Below are positions 19,020-28,538 of a stretch of 64,000 bases of DNA, in pieces; within the stretch, counting starts at the first letter, position 1; every line of letters starts with the position of its first letter. The stretch is from JADGHX01 sp037200125 (GTDB lineage: Bacteria > Pseudomonadota > Gammaproteobacteria > Steroidobacterales > Steroidobacteraceae): positions 930,001-994,000 of the forward strand of contig JBBCGS010000005.1 of the NCBI GenBank assembly GCA_037200125.1, given 5' to 3'. The translations under genes were made by a program, and so were the position numbers. The notes beneath the pieces were generated by a model. It had not been told where the DNA came from. It did no database searches and saw only the letters and a program-made list of their open reading frames with translations.

Positions 19020-20381
19020 ATGGGCACACTGCTCGTCAAGAATATCCACACACTCGTCACGATGAACGGCGCGCGCGAAGAGATGCGGGATGCCGCGATT
19101 TTCGTGCGCGATCACGTCATCGAACAGGTGGGCACGACCGCAAGCCTGCCAAAGACCGCACACGAAGTGCTGGACCTGCGCGATCGCCACGTCGTGTTGC
19201 CAGGGCTCGTGAACACGCATCACCACTTCTACCAGACGCTCACTCGCGCGGTGCCGGTGGCGCAGAACTGCGATCTGTTCGGGTGGCTGAAGGCGCTGTA
19301 TCCGATCTGGGCGCGCATGACACCGGAAGGGGTTCGCGCGAGCGCCCAGCTGTGTGCCGCTGAGCTGATGCTCTCCGGATGCACGACTGCAAGCGATCAT
19401 CTTTACGTCTTTCCGCACGGCGCGACGCTCGATGACGAGATTCACGCGGTGGAAGCGACTGGACTTCGATTCCACGCGAGCCGCGGCAGCATGAGCGTCG
19501 GCGAAAGTCTCGGCGGGCTGCCGCCGGATTCGCTCGTCGAGTCCGAAGACCGCATTCTGCGCGACAGCCGGCGCGTGATCGAAACGTTTCACAACCCCGC
19601 ACCTCACGCGATGACGCGGGTCGTGCTGGCGCCGTGCTCGCCGTTCTCGGTGTCGCGCGATCTGATGCGCGAAACCGCGGCGCTGGCCCGCAGCTACAAG
19701 GGCGTGCGTCTGCACACGCATCTCGCCGAGAATAAATCGGACGTCGACTACAGCCTCGCGACGTTCGGCCTGACGCCGGGCGCGTACGCTGAATCGGTGA
19801 ACTGGCTGGGCGAAGACGTGTGGCACGCCCACTGCGTGTTCCTGAACGATGAGTCGATCGCGAAATTCGCGATGACGGGAACGGGCGTGGCTCACTGCCC
19901 GTGCAGCAACCTCAGGCTCGCCAGCGGGCTCGCGCCGGTGCGCAAGATGCGCCGTGCGGGTGTGCCGGTCGGCCTCGGCGCGGATGGCGCGGCATCGAAC
20001 GACGCCACCAATCTCTTCCACGAAGCGCGGCAGGCGCTTCTCGTGGCGCGCGTGCTGGACGCCGACGCGTCGGCGATGAGCGCCCGTGAAGCACTTGAAA
20101 TCGCGACTCTGGGCGGCGCGCGCGTGCTGGGCCGAGATGACATCGGCGTAATCGCGCCCGGGATGTGCGCCGACTTCATCGCAGTGAATCTCGATCGTCC
20201 GACTTTCGCGGGCGCGCATGCCGATCCAGTGGCCGCGCTGGTTCTCTGTCAGACGGATGCGGTGGACTACAGCTTCATTCACGGCCGCAAAGTCGTGGAC
20301 CGCGGCCAGCTGACGACGCTCGAGCTGCCGCCTCTCGTGGAGCGAGTCAACAAGCTGTCCGCCGCAATGGTGCGCGGCTAA
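19020..20381 (+). CDS. 8-oxoguanine deaminase-like amidohydrolase
   Basis: The 453-residue metal-dependent amidohydrolase belongs to the TrzN/ATZ/8-oxoguanine deaminase branch. NTHHHFYQTLTRAVP holds the H-x-H site; RLHTHLAEN, HAHCVFLND and LGADGAASND carry the later His and Asp ligands, and the C-terminal FIHGRKVVDRG closes the small beta-domain. Deamination of 8-oxoguanine gives urate directly, which would feed the convergent urate pathway. Guanine or other aminopurines and triazines remain possible substrates. The gene is intact and appears co-transcribed with the NCS2 permease. Confidence 0.85.
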   Translation: MGTLLVKNIHTLVTMNGAREEMRDAAIFVRDHVIEQVGTTASLPKTAHEVLDLRDRHVVLPGLVNTHHHFYQTLTRAVPVAQNCDLFGWLKALYPIWARMTPEGVRASAQLCAAELMLSGCTTASDHLYVFPHGATLDDEIHAVEATGLRFHASRGSMSVGESLGGLPPDSLVESEDRILRDSRRVIETFHNPAPHAMTRVVLAPCSPFSVSRDLMRETAALARSYKGVRLHTHLAENKSDVDYSLATFGLTPGAYAESVNWLGEDVWHAHCVFLNDESIAKFAMTGTGVAHCPCSNLRLASGLAPVRKMRRAGVPVGLGADGAASNDATNLFHEARQALLVARVLDADASAMSAREALEIATLGGARVLGRDDIGVIAPGMCADFIAVNLDRPTFAGAHADPVAALVLCQTDAVDYSFIHGRKVVDRGQLTTLELPPLVERVNKLSAAMVRG

Positions 20382-20390
20382 GGCGAGCGC

Positions 20391-21023
20391 GTGACGGACC
20401 AAGCCGGCATTCCGATCATCGATGTCGCCGATTTCGGCTGCCAGGGCATCGAAGGGGAAAGCCTCGACCCCACGGCCCGACCGGACCTGAAAGAGTCATT
20501 CACCATGCGCAACGCCCGCGCCTGGGCGGCGCGCGTGGATCGCTGGCCAGACGAAGAGTTTCGCGACATGGCGCTGGAGCTCTACGACGTCGGTTTCGCC
20601 GCCGCCGGGCGCATCCTCGGGATCCTCGCGGGCTGCCTCGATCTGCCCTCGCACTTCTTCGCGGAACGTCATCTGGGGGAGAACGTCACGCTGAGATTCC
20701 TGCACTACCCGGCCAACCTGCCATCGCGGTCGAACGATCAACTCGGCGCCGGCGCGCACACCGACTATGGATCGATCACCCTGCTTTTTCAGGACGATGT
20801 GGGTGGCCTCGAACTACAGAACGCGGAAGGGTCGTGGCAAAGCGCGCCGCCCGTCGTCGACGCCGCGGTGATCAACACGGGCGATTTGATGGAACGCTGG
20901 ACCAACGGCCGGTATCGCTCCACCGTTCATCGCGTTCGCCCGATCGCCGGCACGCGCGACCGATACTCGATCGCCCTGTTCATCGACAGAGCCGGTAGTG
21001 CGTGCAGAGGAATGAATAGCTGA
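20391..21023 (+). pseudogene. decayed isopenicillin-N-synthase-like oxygenase
   Basis: An open frame of 210 codons from a GTG keeps the start IPIIDVADF and then jumps to GCQGIEGESLDPTARPDLKE, skipping most of the N-terminal domain (about 60-70 residues by comparison with the family). The iron site survives (GAGAHTDYGSITLLF and TVHRVRP), as does the R-x-S (RDRYSIALFID). After ALFID the reading runs into the antisense 3' end of the adenosine deaminase-like gene, and the normal C-terminal tail is lost. An internal in-frame deletion plus 3' truncation makes activity unlikely. It was probably the fifth gene of the purine receptor operon. Confidence 0.7.
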
Positions 21024-22407
21024 CGGGCTTCGTATCTTTCAGCGCGGCAAGGCCCTGCTTCTGGAAGCTCAGGCGAACGCGGCGACACGCTTGTCGTAAT
21101 CCGTCAGCAATCGCTGTTTCGTCGGCTCGTCAACGAACGAATACCGCAGCGAGTTGCGGCCTAACTTCACGAGTTCCGACCACGAGAGATTGAACTCGCG
21201 TACGGCGACGAAGTATTCGTCGGTCATGTTCGAATCCCACATGCCACGATCGTCGGTCGATAGCGCCACCGGGATGCCGATGCGCAGGTATTCCGGAAAC
21301 GGATGCTGGGAGTAGTCCTTCACGTACTCGAGCAGCAGATTGCTGATGAGGTTGATCTCGACCAGGTAGGGACCGTTGCGCAGGAGGCCGCATCGTGTCC
21401 GGGTCGCTGATGAGATTGACCCCGTGGCCGATGCGCTTCGCGCCCAGCAGCAGCGTGTCGCGCACGTGAAAGTTCGGCTCATCGACCTCACCGGCATGGA
21501 TCGACAGGTTGATGTCGGGATACTTGTGGCGCAGCTCCCTCAACACGGGCAGGAAGCGCAGCGGGTAGCCTTTGTCGTCATCCTCACGCCCCACCATGTT
21601 GATGCCGACGAACAGGTCGCGGTACTGATCGTTCACGCCGTAATAGAACTTCAGGCTCTCTTCGGCATTCGGCGCGAAGCGCAGGATCGAGTTGTTGAAG
21701 CGGACCTCGACGCCCGTTGCGCGCGCCTCGGGCGAGGCGAGGTGGTTGCGGAAAATCGCCGCGACCTCCTCCATTGGCAACTCCGAGCCGTCCGGTCGCA
21801 CGCGACCCTCGAGCTGGTTCTCGGTTTCGAGATAGACCACGCCCCTCTCGCCCGAACGCTTCCATGTTTCGCTGGAGAATCTCGACGTTCCAGTACGGGT
21901 TGTTGGCGATGTCGTTCAGCCGTTGCCAGTGCGCGCCGAAGAACTCGTTACGGCCTTCATACGGCTGGGTCGAGGCGCAGGCTGTTGAGCCAGCCTTCCT
22001 TCTCCGCGCGCATCCAGATCCTGCAATCGCTTGTATTCGGACTTCTGGCAGTCATTAAGCTTCGCGTAGTTGGCCGCCAGCAGATTCCTGAACAGCAGCA
22101 TGTATGGCGCGCGGCCGTATTCGTTGCCGCCGTAGGGCACACAGTTGTGAATCGCGACTTTTGTGTAATTGACGTAGCCGCGCTTTTCCTGGGCCAGCGT
22201 CGCATCCCATATCCATTCGGACCGCGCGGCACCGGTCAGGTGATTGTGCAGATCACCGCCCTTTGGGAGCGCGTACAGGAAGGCGTAGAGCTGGTCCGGC
22301 GTCGCGCTCTTCTTGAAGTCCTCGAACCAGTCGGATGCGAGGCACGGCGAAGCCAGCGCGAACGCCAGGCCAGCCCACCCAATGAATCGGCGAGCTAGTT
22401 GAAACAA
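20980..22407 (-). pseudogene. secreted adenosine deaminase-like (ADGF type) gene, copy 1, frameshifted
   Basis: Joined across frames this encodes a signal peptide (WAGLAFALASPCLAS), then the family blocks GGDLHNHLTGAARSEWIWD, LSIHAGEVDEP, RIGHGVNLI and PVALSTDDRGMW, which supply the deaminase metal and substrate residues. The C-terminus FLCTHYRLCR ends at 20980. Reading frame is lost near 22004, 21970, 21843 and 21386 (each one extra G or C) and near the C-terminus (one base missing). The start is uncertain; a TTG at 22407 overlapping copy 2 is the best candidate. It is the distal gene of the minus operon and overlaps the 3' end of the oxygenase remnant. An intact product would deaminate adenosine in the periplasm. 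Confidence 0.75.
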
Positions 22408-23831
22408 ACTTTGTAGTGCTTGCAGAGGAACGTGTAGCTGACGGGCTTCACGCCTTTGAGCGAGGCCCACCCGCCCTTCTGGAACCGGCCGGGCAAAGGC
22501 GGTCACGCGCTTCTCGTAATCCGCGAGCAGCTTGCGCTTCGTAGGCTCATCGACGAAAGCGTGGCGTGATCGAGTTGCGCCCGAGCTGCACCATCTCGCT
22601 CCACGACAGATTGAACTCGCGCACGGCGACGAAGTATTCGTCGGTCATGTTCGAATCCCACATGCCGCGATCGTCGGTGGAGAGCGCGACGGGGATGCCG
22701 ATGCGCAGGTATTCCGGGAAGGGGTGCCGGGAATAGTCCTTCACGTATTCGAGCAGCAGGTTGCTGACCAGGGTTGATCTCGACCATGTACGGGCCGTAG
22801 CGCATCAGCACCATGGTTTTCCGGGTCCGTGATGAGATTCACGCCGTGACCGATTCGAGTCGCACCCAGCAGCAACGTGTCCGCGAACGTGGTTGTTCGG
22901 CTCGTCCACCTCGCCGCCGTGGATCGAGAGGTTGATGTCCGGGGTACTTGTGGCGAAGCTCTCTCAGGGGTGGGCAGGAAGCGCAGCGGATAACCCTTAT
23001 CGTCGTCCTCGCGTCCCACCATGTTCACGCCGACGTAGAGGGTCGCGATACTTGTCCGCGACTTCGAATGAGGCGCGCAGCTGATCCTCCGCATTCGGCG
23101 CGAAGCGCAGGATGGTGGTCTGGAAGCGCACTGTGACGCCTGTGGCGCGCGCATCCGGCGCGGCCAGCCGCTTGCGGAAGATGTCAGCCGCTTCGTCGAG
23201 CGAGAGCGGCGTTCCGTCCGGTTTCTCGTACCCCGCCAACGGGCTCTGCAGCTCGAGATAGACGACGCCTTCCTTCGCGAACGCCTCCATGTTCTGGTAC
23301 ATGGTTTCGGCGGTCCAGTATGGATTCACGTACAGGTCGTTCAACCGTTGCCAGTGGGCGCCGAAGAATTCGCTTCGCCCTTCGTAGGGCTGATCGAGCC
23401 TCAGGCTGTTCAGCCAGCCCCTCCTTCTCTCGCGCGTCGAGCTCCTGCAGACGTTTGTATTCGGACTTCTGGCAGGGTATCGAGCTTCTGATAATTGGCG
23501 GCGGTGAGATTGCGGAACAACAGCAGGTACGGGGCCGGGCCATACTCGTTGCTACCGTAGGGCACACAGTTATGGATGACGACCTTGGTGTAATAGACGT
23601 AGCCGAGCTTCTCCTGCGCCAGCGCCGCGTCCCACATCCATTCGGAACGTGCAGCGCCACTCAGGTGATCATGCAGGTCACCGCCTTTCGGGAAGCGCGT
23701 AGAGAAAGGTGTAGAGCTGCTCAGGCGTCGCGCCTTTTCTTCACCGCTTCGAACCACTCGTTGCCGGTCGCGGCGTTGGCGGTGGAACCGAGCGCGAGAA
23801 GCGCGGCGGCAATCCAGGAGAACTTCTTCAT
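22395..23831 (-). pseudogene. secreted adenosine deaminase-like (ADGF type) gene, copy 2, frameshifted
   Basis: It begins at ATG 23831 with a good signal peptide (MKKFSWIAAALLALGSTANA) and overlaps the M20 stop by ATGA. Blocks match copy 1 closely: GGDLHDHLSGAARSEWMWD, YLELQSPLAGYEKPDG, RIGHGVNLITDPEN, and a PVALSTDDRGMWDSNMTDEY stretch that is identical in both. The C-terminus is FLCKHYKVCFN with TAG at 22395. Aligned with copy 1 there are at least eight indels, mostly an extra G or C in short runs (for example near 22776, 22883, 22942, 22970 and 23042). Tandem duplication is clear; whether the frame loss is biological is not. Confidence 0.75.
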
Positions 23832-25088
23832 TTCAGGAGCTCGGCAAGGGTGCAGGCCACGGTGGCCGTGGCGTAGCGCAGGGTCGTTCAATCGCAGGCA
23901 CTCGTCGGCGGCGTGACCATTCGCCTCCGCAAGGGTTCGCGGGGCCGGCGCCGTACAACACGGTCGGAATGCCCGCCGCGGTGTAGTGGCGTGCGTCCGT
24001 GTAGAGCGGCACGCCGTGCTCGGCGATCGGCACGCCGAAGAACCTCTCGCCATGGCGCTGGAGAGAGTCGATGAGCAGTTGCGCGCCCGGCAGCTTCACC
24101 AGGGGCAAGGCCAGCAGCACGCGTCGCATCTCCACACCGATACCGGGACAGCTCGCCGCGACCTTCTGGATGAGCGCACGCAGATCCGCTTCGGCCACGT
24201 CGGGTGATTCTTCCGGGATGATGCGCCGGTCGATTCGGAAGGTTGATGCGATCCGGTACGACGTTCGTGTTGATCCCGCCTTCGATGAGACCCACGTTGA
24301 GCGTGGGATGGCTGATGCCCGCGACCTTCGAGCGCTGAGCCTTCAGCCCTTCTCCGCGAATCGTAGAGTGCCTGCAACACGCGCGTCGTCGCGGCTAGCG
24401 CGTCGACACCGGACTCCGGCATGGCCGCGTGCCCTTGCCGGCCGCGCACGGTCACTTCGAGATGCAGACAGCCGTTGTGCGAGGTCGTCACAGCGTAGGA
24501 AAAGCCTGCAGCAATGGCGTAGTCGGGTTTCGTCAGGCCCTCTTCGAGCAACAGACGCGGACCGATGTCGCCACCGACCTCCTCGTCGTAAGTGAAATGC
24601 AGTTCCACGCTTCCGTTCAGCGCGGTTCCGCTTGCGGCCATCGCCTGTAGCGCGCGAAGCGCGAATGCATAGGTCGCGAAGTCCGACTTGCTCACGGCGA
24701 CGCCGCGTCCGTACATCGTCGCGCCATGCTTCGGATCGTCCACGACTTCCGCGCCATAAGGGTCGTGCGTCCAGCCCTGCCCCGGCGGCACGACGTCGCC
24801 ATGCGCACTCAGTGCAACACAGGGACCGCTCCGGCCGAATTTATGCCGCACGATGAGATTCGTGGCGCTGATCATTCCCACCGCCGCGATGGCACCAGGC
24901 GGCACAGGATGACTCTCGACGCTGAATCCCAGCGATTCGAGCAACAGGCGCGCCCTCTCCGCGTGCGCTTGGCAGTCCCCTGGCGGATTGTCTGTTGCGA
25001 CTTTGACCAGCTCGGCGAGAAACGCGCATTCCGCCGGAAAGTCGCGATCCACTTGCGCGGCGATGCGCGCGAAAAGATCACTGTTCAT
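23828..25088 (-). pseudogene. M20-family metallopeptidase/amidohydrolase, frameshifted
   Basis: The N-terminal two thirds are in one frame from ATG 25088: FLAELVKVATDNPPGDC, ALSAHGDVVPPGQGWTHDP, MYGRGVAVSKSDFATYAFAL and the metal-binding Glu pair in FTYDEEVGGDIG. The remainder (LIEGGINTNVVPDRIN, VPLYTDARHYTAAGIPTVLYG, TLAELLK) is spread over other frames because of single extra bases near 24347, 24241, 23943 and 23890. The product would be an ArgE/DapE/CPG2-like cytosolic hydrolase. Its place right after the allantoate step suggests ureidoglycolate or another ureido compound as substrate, which is inference. It overlaps both neighbours. Confidence 0.7.
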
Positions 25089-26811
25089 AGTTTAGAAGGA
25101 AGTGAGTAAGCGCTTGGCCGGCAAGCTCCGCGTCGCCTTGTTCGAGCGACTCCGCTGGATGATGACTGATGCCGCCGTTGCCACACCGGACGAACAGCAT
25201 GCCTACGTCGGTGAGCGACGCCATCATCATGGCGTCGTGACCCGCGCCGCTGGGCAATCGGCGCGGATCCGCCGCGCCTGTGACGGCGCGAATGCTGGCC
25301 GCGATCCGAGTTTGCAAGGAGGGGGCGCAGGGAACGCAATTCACTTCGAGAACCTTTCGAATATCCACCGCGACATTGCGGCGTGAGGCAATCAGCGCGC
25401 TTTCCGCGACGATAGCGTCGAACGCGGCGTTGCGCGTGGCGTCGTCCGGCGCACGCACGTCGATACTCAGTTCGCAGCGGCCGGGAATGACGTTGACCGC
25501 GCCGTCCGGAACGTTCAGGCGCCCAACGGTGCCGACGAGGCCCGGAGCCTGCGAGCAGCGCTTCTCGACGGCCAGCACGATTTCAGCAGCGGCGGCGGCG
25601 GCGTCACGCCGCAGATTCATGGGAACCGTACCGGCATGCCCGGCAAGCCCCTCAACCGTGACCAGCGCGCGCGTGCTCCCGGCGATGGAGGTCACCACGC
25701 CCAGCGGCAGGTTCTCACTCAGCAGCACCGGACCTTGTTCGATGTGCACTTCGATGAAGCCGCGGATATCGCTCGCGGCTCGGGCAACGTGCGGAATCTG
25801 CGCCGGGTCGAGGCCGGCATCGCGCATCGCCGCCGCCATCGTGACGCCCGCGCCATCGACCCGATCCAGCGCCGCCGTGTCGAAGCGGCCCACCACCGCG
25901 CGGCTGCCGAGAAAGGTCGTTTTGAAACGAACGCCCTCTTCCTCCGCAAAGGCGATGATCTCGAGCGAATAGGGCAACCGCGCGCCGCTACGGCGAATCC
26001 TCGCGGCGACAGCCACGGCGAGGAGTATGCCGAGCCGGCCGTCGTACTTCCCCGCATTCGTCACGGTGTCGTAGTGGGAACCGGTGATCAGCGTCGGCGC
26101 ATCCGGGCCCGATGCCGCGAGTCGCCCGACGACGTTGCCAACCGCGTCGATGCTGGCGTCGAGCCCGGCCGCCAGCATCCACTCGCGGATGAGAGCCGCC
26201 GCTGATTGATGAGCCGCGCTCAGATACGAGCAGGTGAGGCCGCCCTCCTGCTCGCTGAACCGCGCGAGCTTCTCGCACATCGCCATGACATCGGCGCCGA
26301 TCGCATCATCCACCTGGTCGGCGAGCCGGAAGCCGGCGATGCGCCCGATCTGATCGAGCGACATGGCGCGCTCGTCCTCCGCACCGTGATTTACGCGCCG
26401 CTCGAGCGCGGCGATCACCGAAGCCGGCGTATGCCCTTTCACCGCCAGGATGAACGGCCAGCCGAACCGCGCGGAATACGCCGCGTTCAAGGACTGGATC
26501 CGCGCAAGCTCCTCCGGCGTGCAACTCGAAAGCCCGGCGCGCTGCTGTTCGCCCGCCGACTCCTCGGTCAATTCCCCGAGAATCGCCGCCCGCCCCGCAA
26601 GCTCGGGGTGCGCGCGGATCAGCGCGAGTTGCTCGGCCTGGCTCGAGCGCGAAACGACTTCGCACATCGCATCGTGAAGCCGCAGACGCGAGGCGAACGG
26701 GCGCGCTCCCGCCGCCCGTTCCGCGACCCACGGCGAATGCTCGAATATTCCCCCGAGCGCCGAGACGAACTCCCCCAACGGCGCGGCATTGAGCGTGGCG
26801 AGTGAAATCAT
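25078..26811 (-). CDS. OHCU decarboxylase - allantoate amidohydrolase fusion (UraD-AllC)
   Basis: One intact frame of 577 residues carries two enzymes. Residues 1 to about 165 are OHCU decarboxylase (LNAAPLGEFVSALGGIFEHSPW, LIRAHPELAGRAA, LNAAYSARFGWPFILAVKGH). Residues from about 170 on are an M20-type allantoate amidohydrolase: ITGSHYDTVTNAGKYDGRLG, FAEEEGVRFKTTFLGSRAV, FIEVHIEQGPVL and a C-terminal LPSGAGHDAMMMA. The first half makes (S)-allantoin from OHCU; the second cleaves allantoate to ureidoglycine. The intermediate allantoinase step is the adjacent upstream gene. ATG 26811 overlaps the puuE stop (ATGA); a longer upstream frame is only the shadow of puuE. Confidence 0.9.
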   Translation of the reverse strand: MISLATLNAAPLGEFVSALGGIFEHSPWVAERAAGARPFASRLRLHDAMCEVVSRSSQAEQLALIRAHPELAGRAAILGELTEESAGEQQRAGLSSCTPEELARIQSLNAAYSARFGWPFILAVKGHTPASVIAALERRVNHGAEDERAMSLDQIGRIAGFRLADQVDDAIGADVMAMCEKLARFSEQEGGLTCSYLSAAHQSAAALIREWMLAAGLDASIDAVGNVVGRLAASGPDAPTLITGSHYDTVTNAGKYDGRLGILLAVAVAARIRRSGARLPYSLEIIAFAEEEGVRFKTTFLGSRAVVGRFDTAALDRVDGAGVTMAAAMRDAGLDPAQIPHVARAASDIRGFIEVHIEQGPVLLSENLPLGVVTSIAGSTRALVTVEGLAGHAGTVPMNLRRDAAAAAAEIVLAVEKRCSQAPGLVGTVGRLNVPDGAVNVIPGRCELSIDVRAPDDATRNAAFDAIVAESALIASRRNVAVDIRKVLEVNCVPCAPSLQTRIAASIRAVTGAADPRRLPSGAGHDAMMMASLTDVGMLFVRCGNGGISHHPAESLEQGDAELAGQALTHFLLNYEQ

Positions 26812-27755
26812 GCGGGATGCGTGGCGATCCAGTGCCGAGCGATGTCGACGCGCCGGCAGATCCACACCTGATCGTGAGCCAGCACGTAGTCCAGGAATCG
26901 CTCCAGCGCCGCCATGCGCGCCGGCCGGCCGATGATGCGGGCGTGCAGCCCGATGGACAGCATCTTCGGCGCGCCGGAGGCGTGGGCGCCACCTTCCCGA
27001 TACAGCACGTCGAAGGCGTCGCGCAGATATTCGAAGAACTGCGTGCCGGAGTTGAATCCCTGCGCGGTACCGAAGCGCATGTCGTTCGTATCGAGCGTGT
27101 ACGGCACGACGAGATGGGGGACGGTGCGCGCCGCCGCGCCCTCCCCGACCGCCACTTGCGTCCAATACGGCAGATCGTCCGCGTACGAATCGGAGTCGTA
27201 CAGGAAGCCGCCGTGCTCGACCACGAGCCGCCGCGTGTTCGGACTGTCCCGCCCGGTGTACCACCCCGCCGGGGCGATCCCGGTGACTTCGCGGAGCATC
27301 CGCACCGCTTCCGCGATATGCGCACGCTCGGTGGCTTCGTCCACGAGCTGATAGCTCACCCACCGCAGCCCATGCGCCGCGATTTCGTGGCCGAGCTGCC
27401 GATACGCCGCGACGGCCTCGGGATGTCGCGCGAGCGCGAGCGCGCATCCGAAGATCGTGAGCGGCAGCGACCGCTTCTCAAAGGCGCGCAGCACGCGCCA
27501 CAGCCCCGCGCGCGAGCCATACTCGAACAGCGACTCCATGCTCATGTGGCGCATCGGGAACGGTTGCGCGCCGATGATTTCGGACAGGAACGTTTCGGAC
27601 GCCGCGTCCCCGTCGAGAACGTTGTTCTCCGCGCCCTCCTCGTGATTCAGCACGAACTGCAGGGCGATGCGCGCACCGCCTGGCCAGCGCGGATGGGGAG
27701 GCGTGCGGCCGTAGCCGACGAGATCTCGCGGATATCCGTCGCCCGGCGCGCTCAT
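26808..27755 (-). CDS. puuE: allantoinase of the PuuE (polysaccharide deacetylase-like) type
   Basis: This 315-residue cytosolic enzyme opens the hydantoin ring of allantoin to allantoate. PuuE features are the N-terminal MSAPGDGYPRDLVGYGRTPP, QFVLNHEEGAENNVLDGD, FGCALALARHPEA, EIAAHGLRWVSY and GWYTGRDSPNTRRL, ending with SIGLHARIIGRPAR. It is distinct from the AllB amidohydrolase type. Both ends overlap neighbours by four bases (GntR gene upstream, uraD-allC downstream), so all three are likely translated together. Confidence 0.93.
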   Translation of the reverse strand: MSAPGDGYPRDLVGYGRTPPHPRWPGGARIALQFVLNHEEGAENNVLDGDAASETFLSEIIGAQPFPMRHMSMESLFEYGSRAGLWRVLRAFEKRSLPLTIFGCALALARHPEAVAAYRQLGHEIAAHGLRWVSYQLVDEATERAHIAEAVRMLREVTGIAPAGWYTGRDSPNTRRLVVEHGGFLYDSDSYADDLPYWTQVAVGEGAAARTVPHLVVPYTLDTNDMRFGTAQGFNSGTQFFEYLRDAFDVLYREGGAHASGAPKMLSIGLHARIIGRPARMAALERFLDYVLAHDQVWICRRVDIARHWIATHPA

Positions 27756-28531
27756 GTCACATGCTCGGTGCCAGGAGACGCAAACACAGAGCGCAGATCG
27801 ATTGCCTGTGTACCGGACTCTTCGAGCCGCAGATCCGCGAGCAGGTGGTCAAGGTGTTTCAGCATGAGATCCACCGCCGCCGGCTTGCGTTGTTCGAGCG
27901 CCGCCACGATTTCCTGATGCTCGTTCGGCGGGCACGGCGGCGTGCCCGGCACCTGATAGACGGCGATGATGAGCGAGGAGCGCGAGACGAGATCCCGCAG
28001 CAGGTCGATGAGAATGCCGTTGCCCGCCACCTCCGCCATCACGATGTGGAACTCGCCGGAGAGCTTCAACATCGCGCGCCGGTCGTTCGCGACCCACGCG
28101 GCGCGTTCTTGCGCCAGGTGATCCTGCAAACGCTTGAGATCGACGCGTGTGGCGCCCTCGATGAACATCTGCACGATGCCGGCTTCGAGCACGCGCCGGG
28201 CGGCGAAGACTTCACGCGCCTCGCGGATCGTGGGCCGCGAAACAATGGCGCCGCGATTCGGCATGAGCGTGACCACCCGCTCGTGCGCCAGCCGTTGCAG
28301 CACCTGGCGCAGGCGCGTGCGCCCGAGCCCGAATATCTCGCACAGGCGCTCTTCCACCAGCCGTGTCTCCGGCGGAAGGCTGTGGTCCATGATCGCGCTC
28401 CAGATGCGGTCGTACACATCCGACGCGCTCGCGCTGGCGTCGGCGCGCCGCGCGCCCACGAGGGCGCTGCGCTTCTCCTTGCGCGCGGTGGCTCCGTTCT
28501 TTTTCCTCGAGAGTTTTGTCATACGTCGCAT
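27752..28531 (-). CDS. GntR-family (FCD domain) regulator, probable controller of the purine locus
   Basis: From ATG 28531 the protein has about 259 residues. A basic tail is followed by a winged helix (VYDRIWSAIMDHSLPPETRL, EERLCEIFGLGRTRLRQVLQ, NRGAIVSRP) and a C-terminal FCD ligand domain with metal-type histidines in GEFHIVMAEVAGN, NEHQEIVAALE and HLDHLLADL. The gene is embedded in the catabolic operon between guaD and puuE. A motif of the ATTGTGNAC type lies 46 bp upstream of the start, consistent with autoregulation. The effector is unknown; urate, allantoin or xanthine are candidates. A longer in-frame start at 28585 would overlap guaD and the motif. Confidence 0.88.
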   Translation of the reverse strand: MRRMTKLSRKKNGATARKEKRSALVGARRADASASASDVYDRIWSAIMDHSLPPETRLVEERLCEIFGLGRTRLRQVLQRLAHERVVTLMPNRGAIVSRPTIREAREVFAARRVLEAGIVQMFIEGATRVDLKRLQDHLAQERAAWVANDRRAMLKLSGEFHIVMAEVAGNGILIDLLRDLVSRSSLIIAVYQVPGTPPCPPNEHQEIVAALEQRKPAAVDLMLKHLDHLLADLRLEESGTQAIDLRSVFASPGTEHVT

Positions 28532-28538
28532 CGGAACT

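Noticed and set aside
18525..20402. Antisense open frame of 625 codons opposite the permease and deaminase genes
   Set aside because: It spans two unrelated, well-supported plus-strand genes and has shadow-type composition.
26812..27447. Longer N-terminus for the UraD-AllC fusion
   Set aside because: The extra 212 codons are an out-of-frame shadow of puuE; the ATGA overlap at 26811 gives a natural start at the UraD domain.
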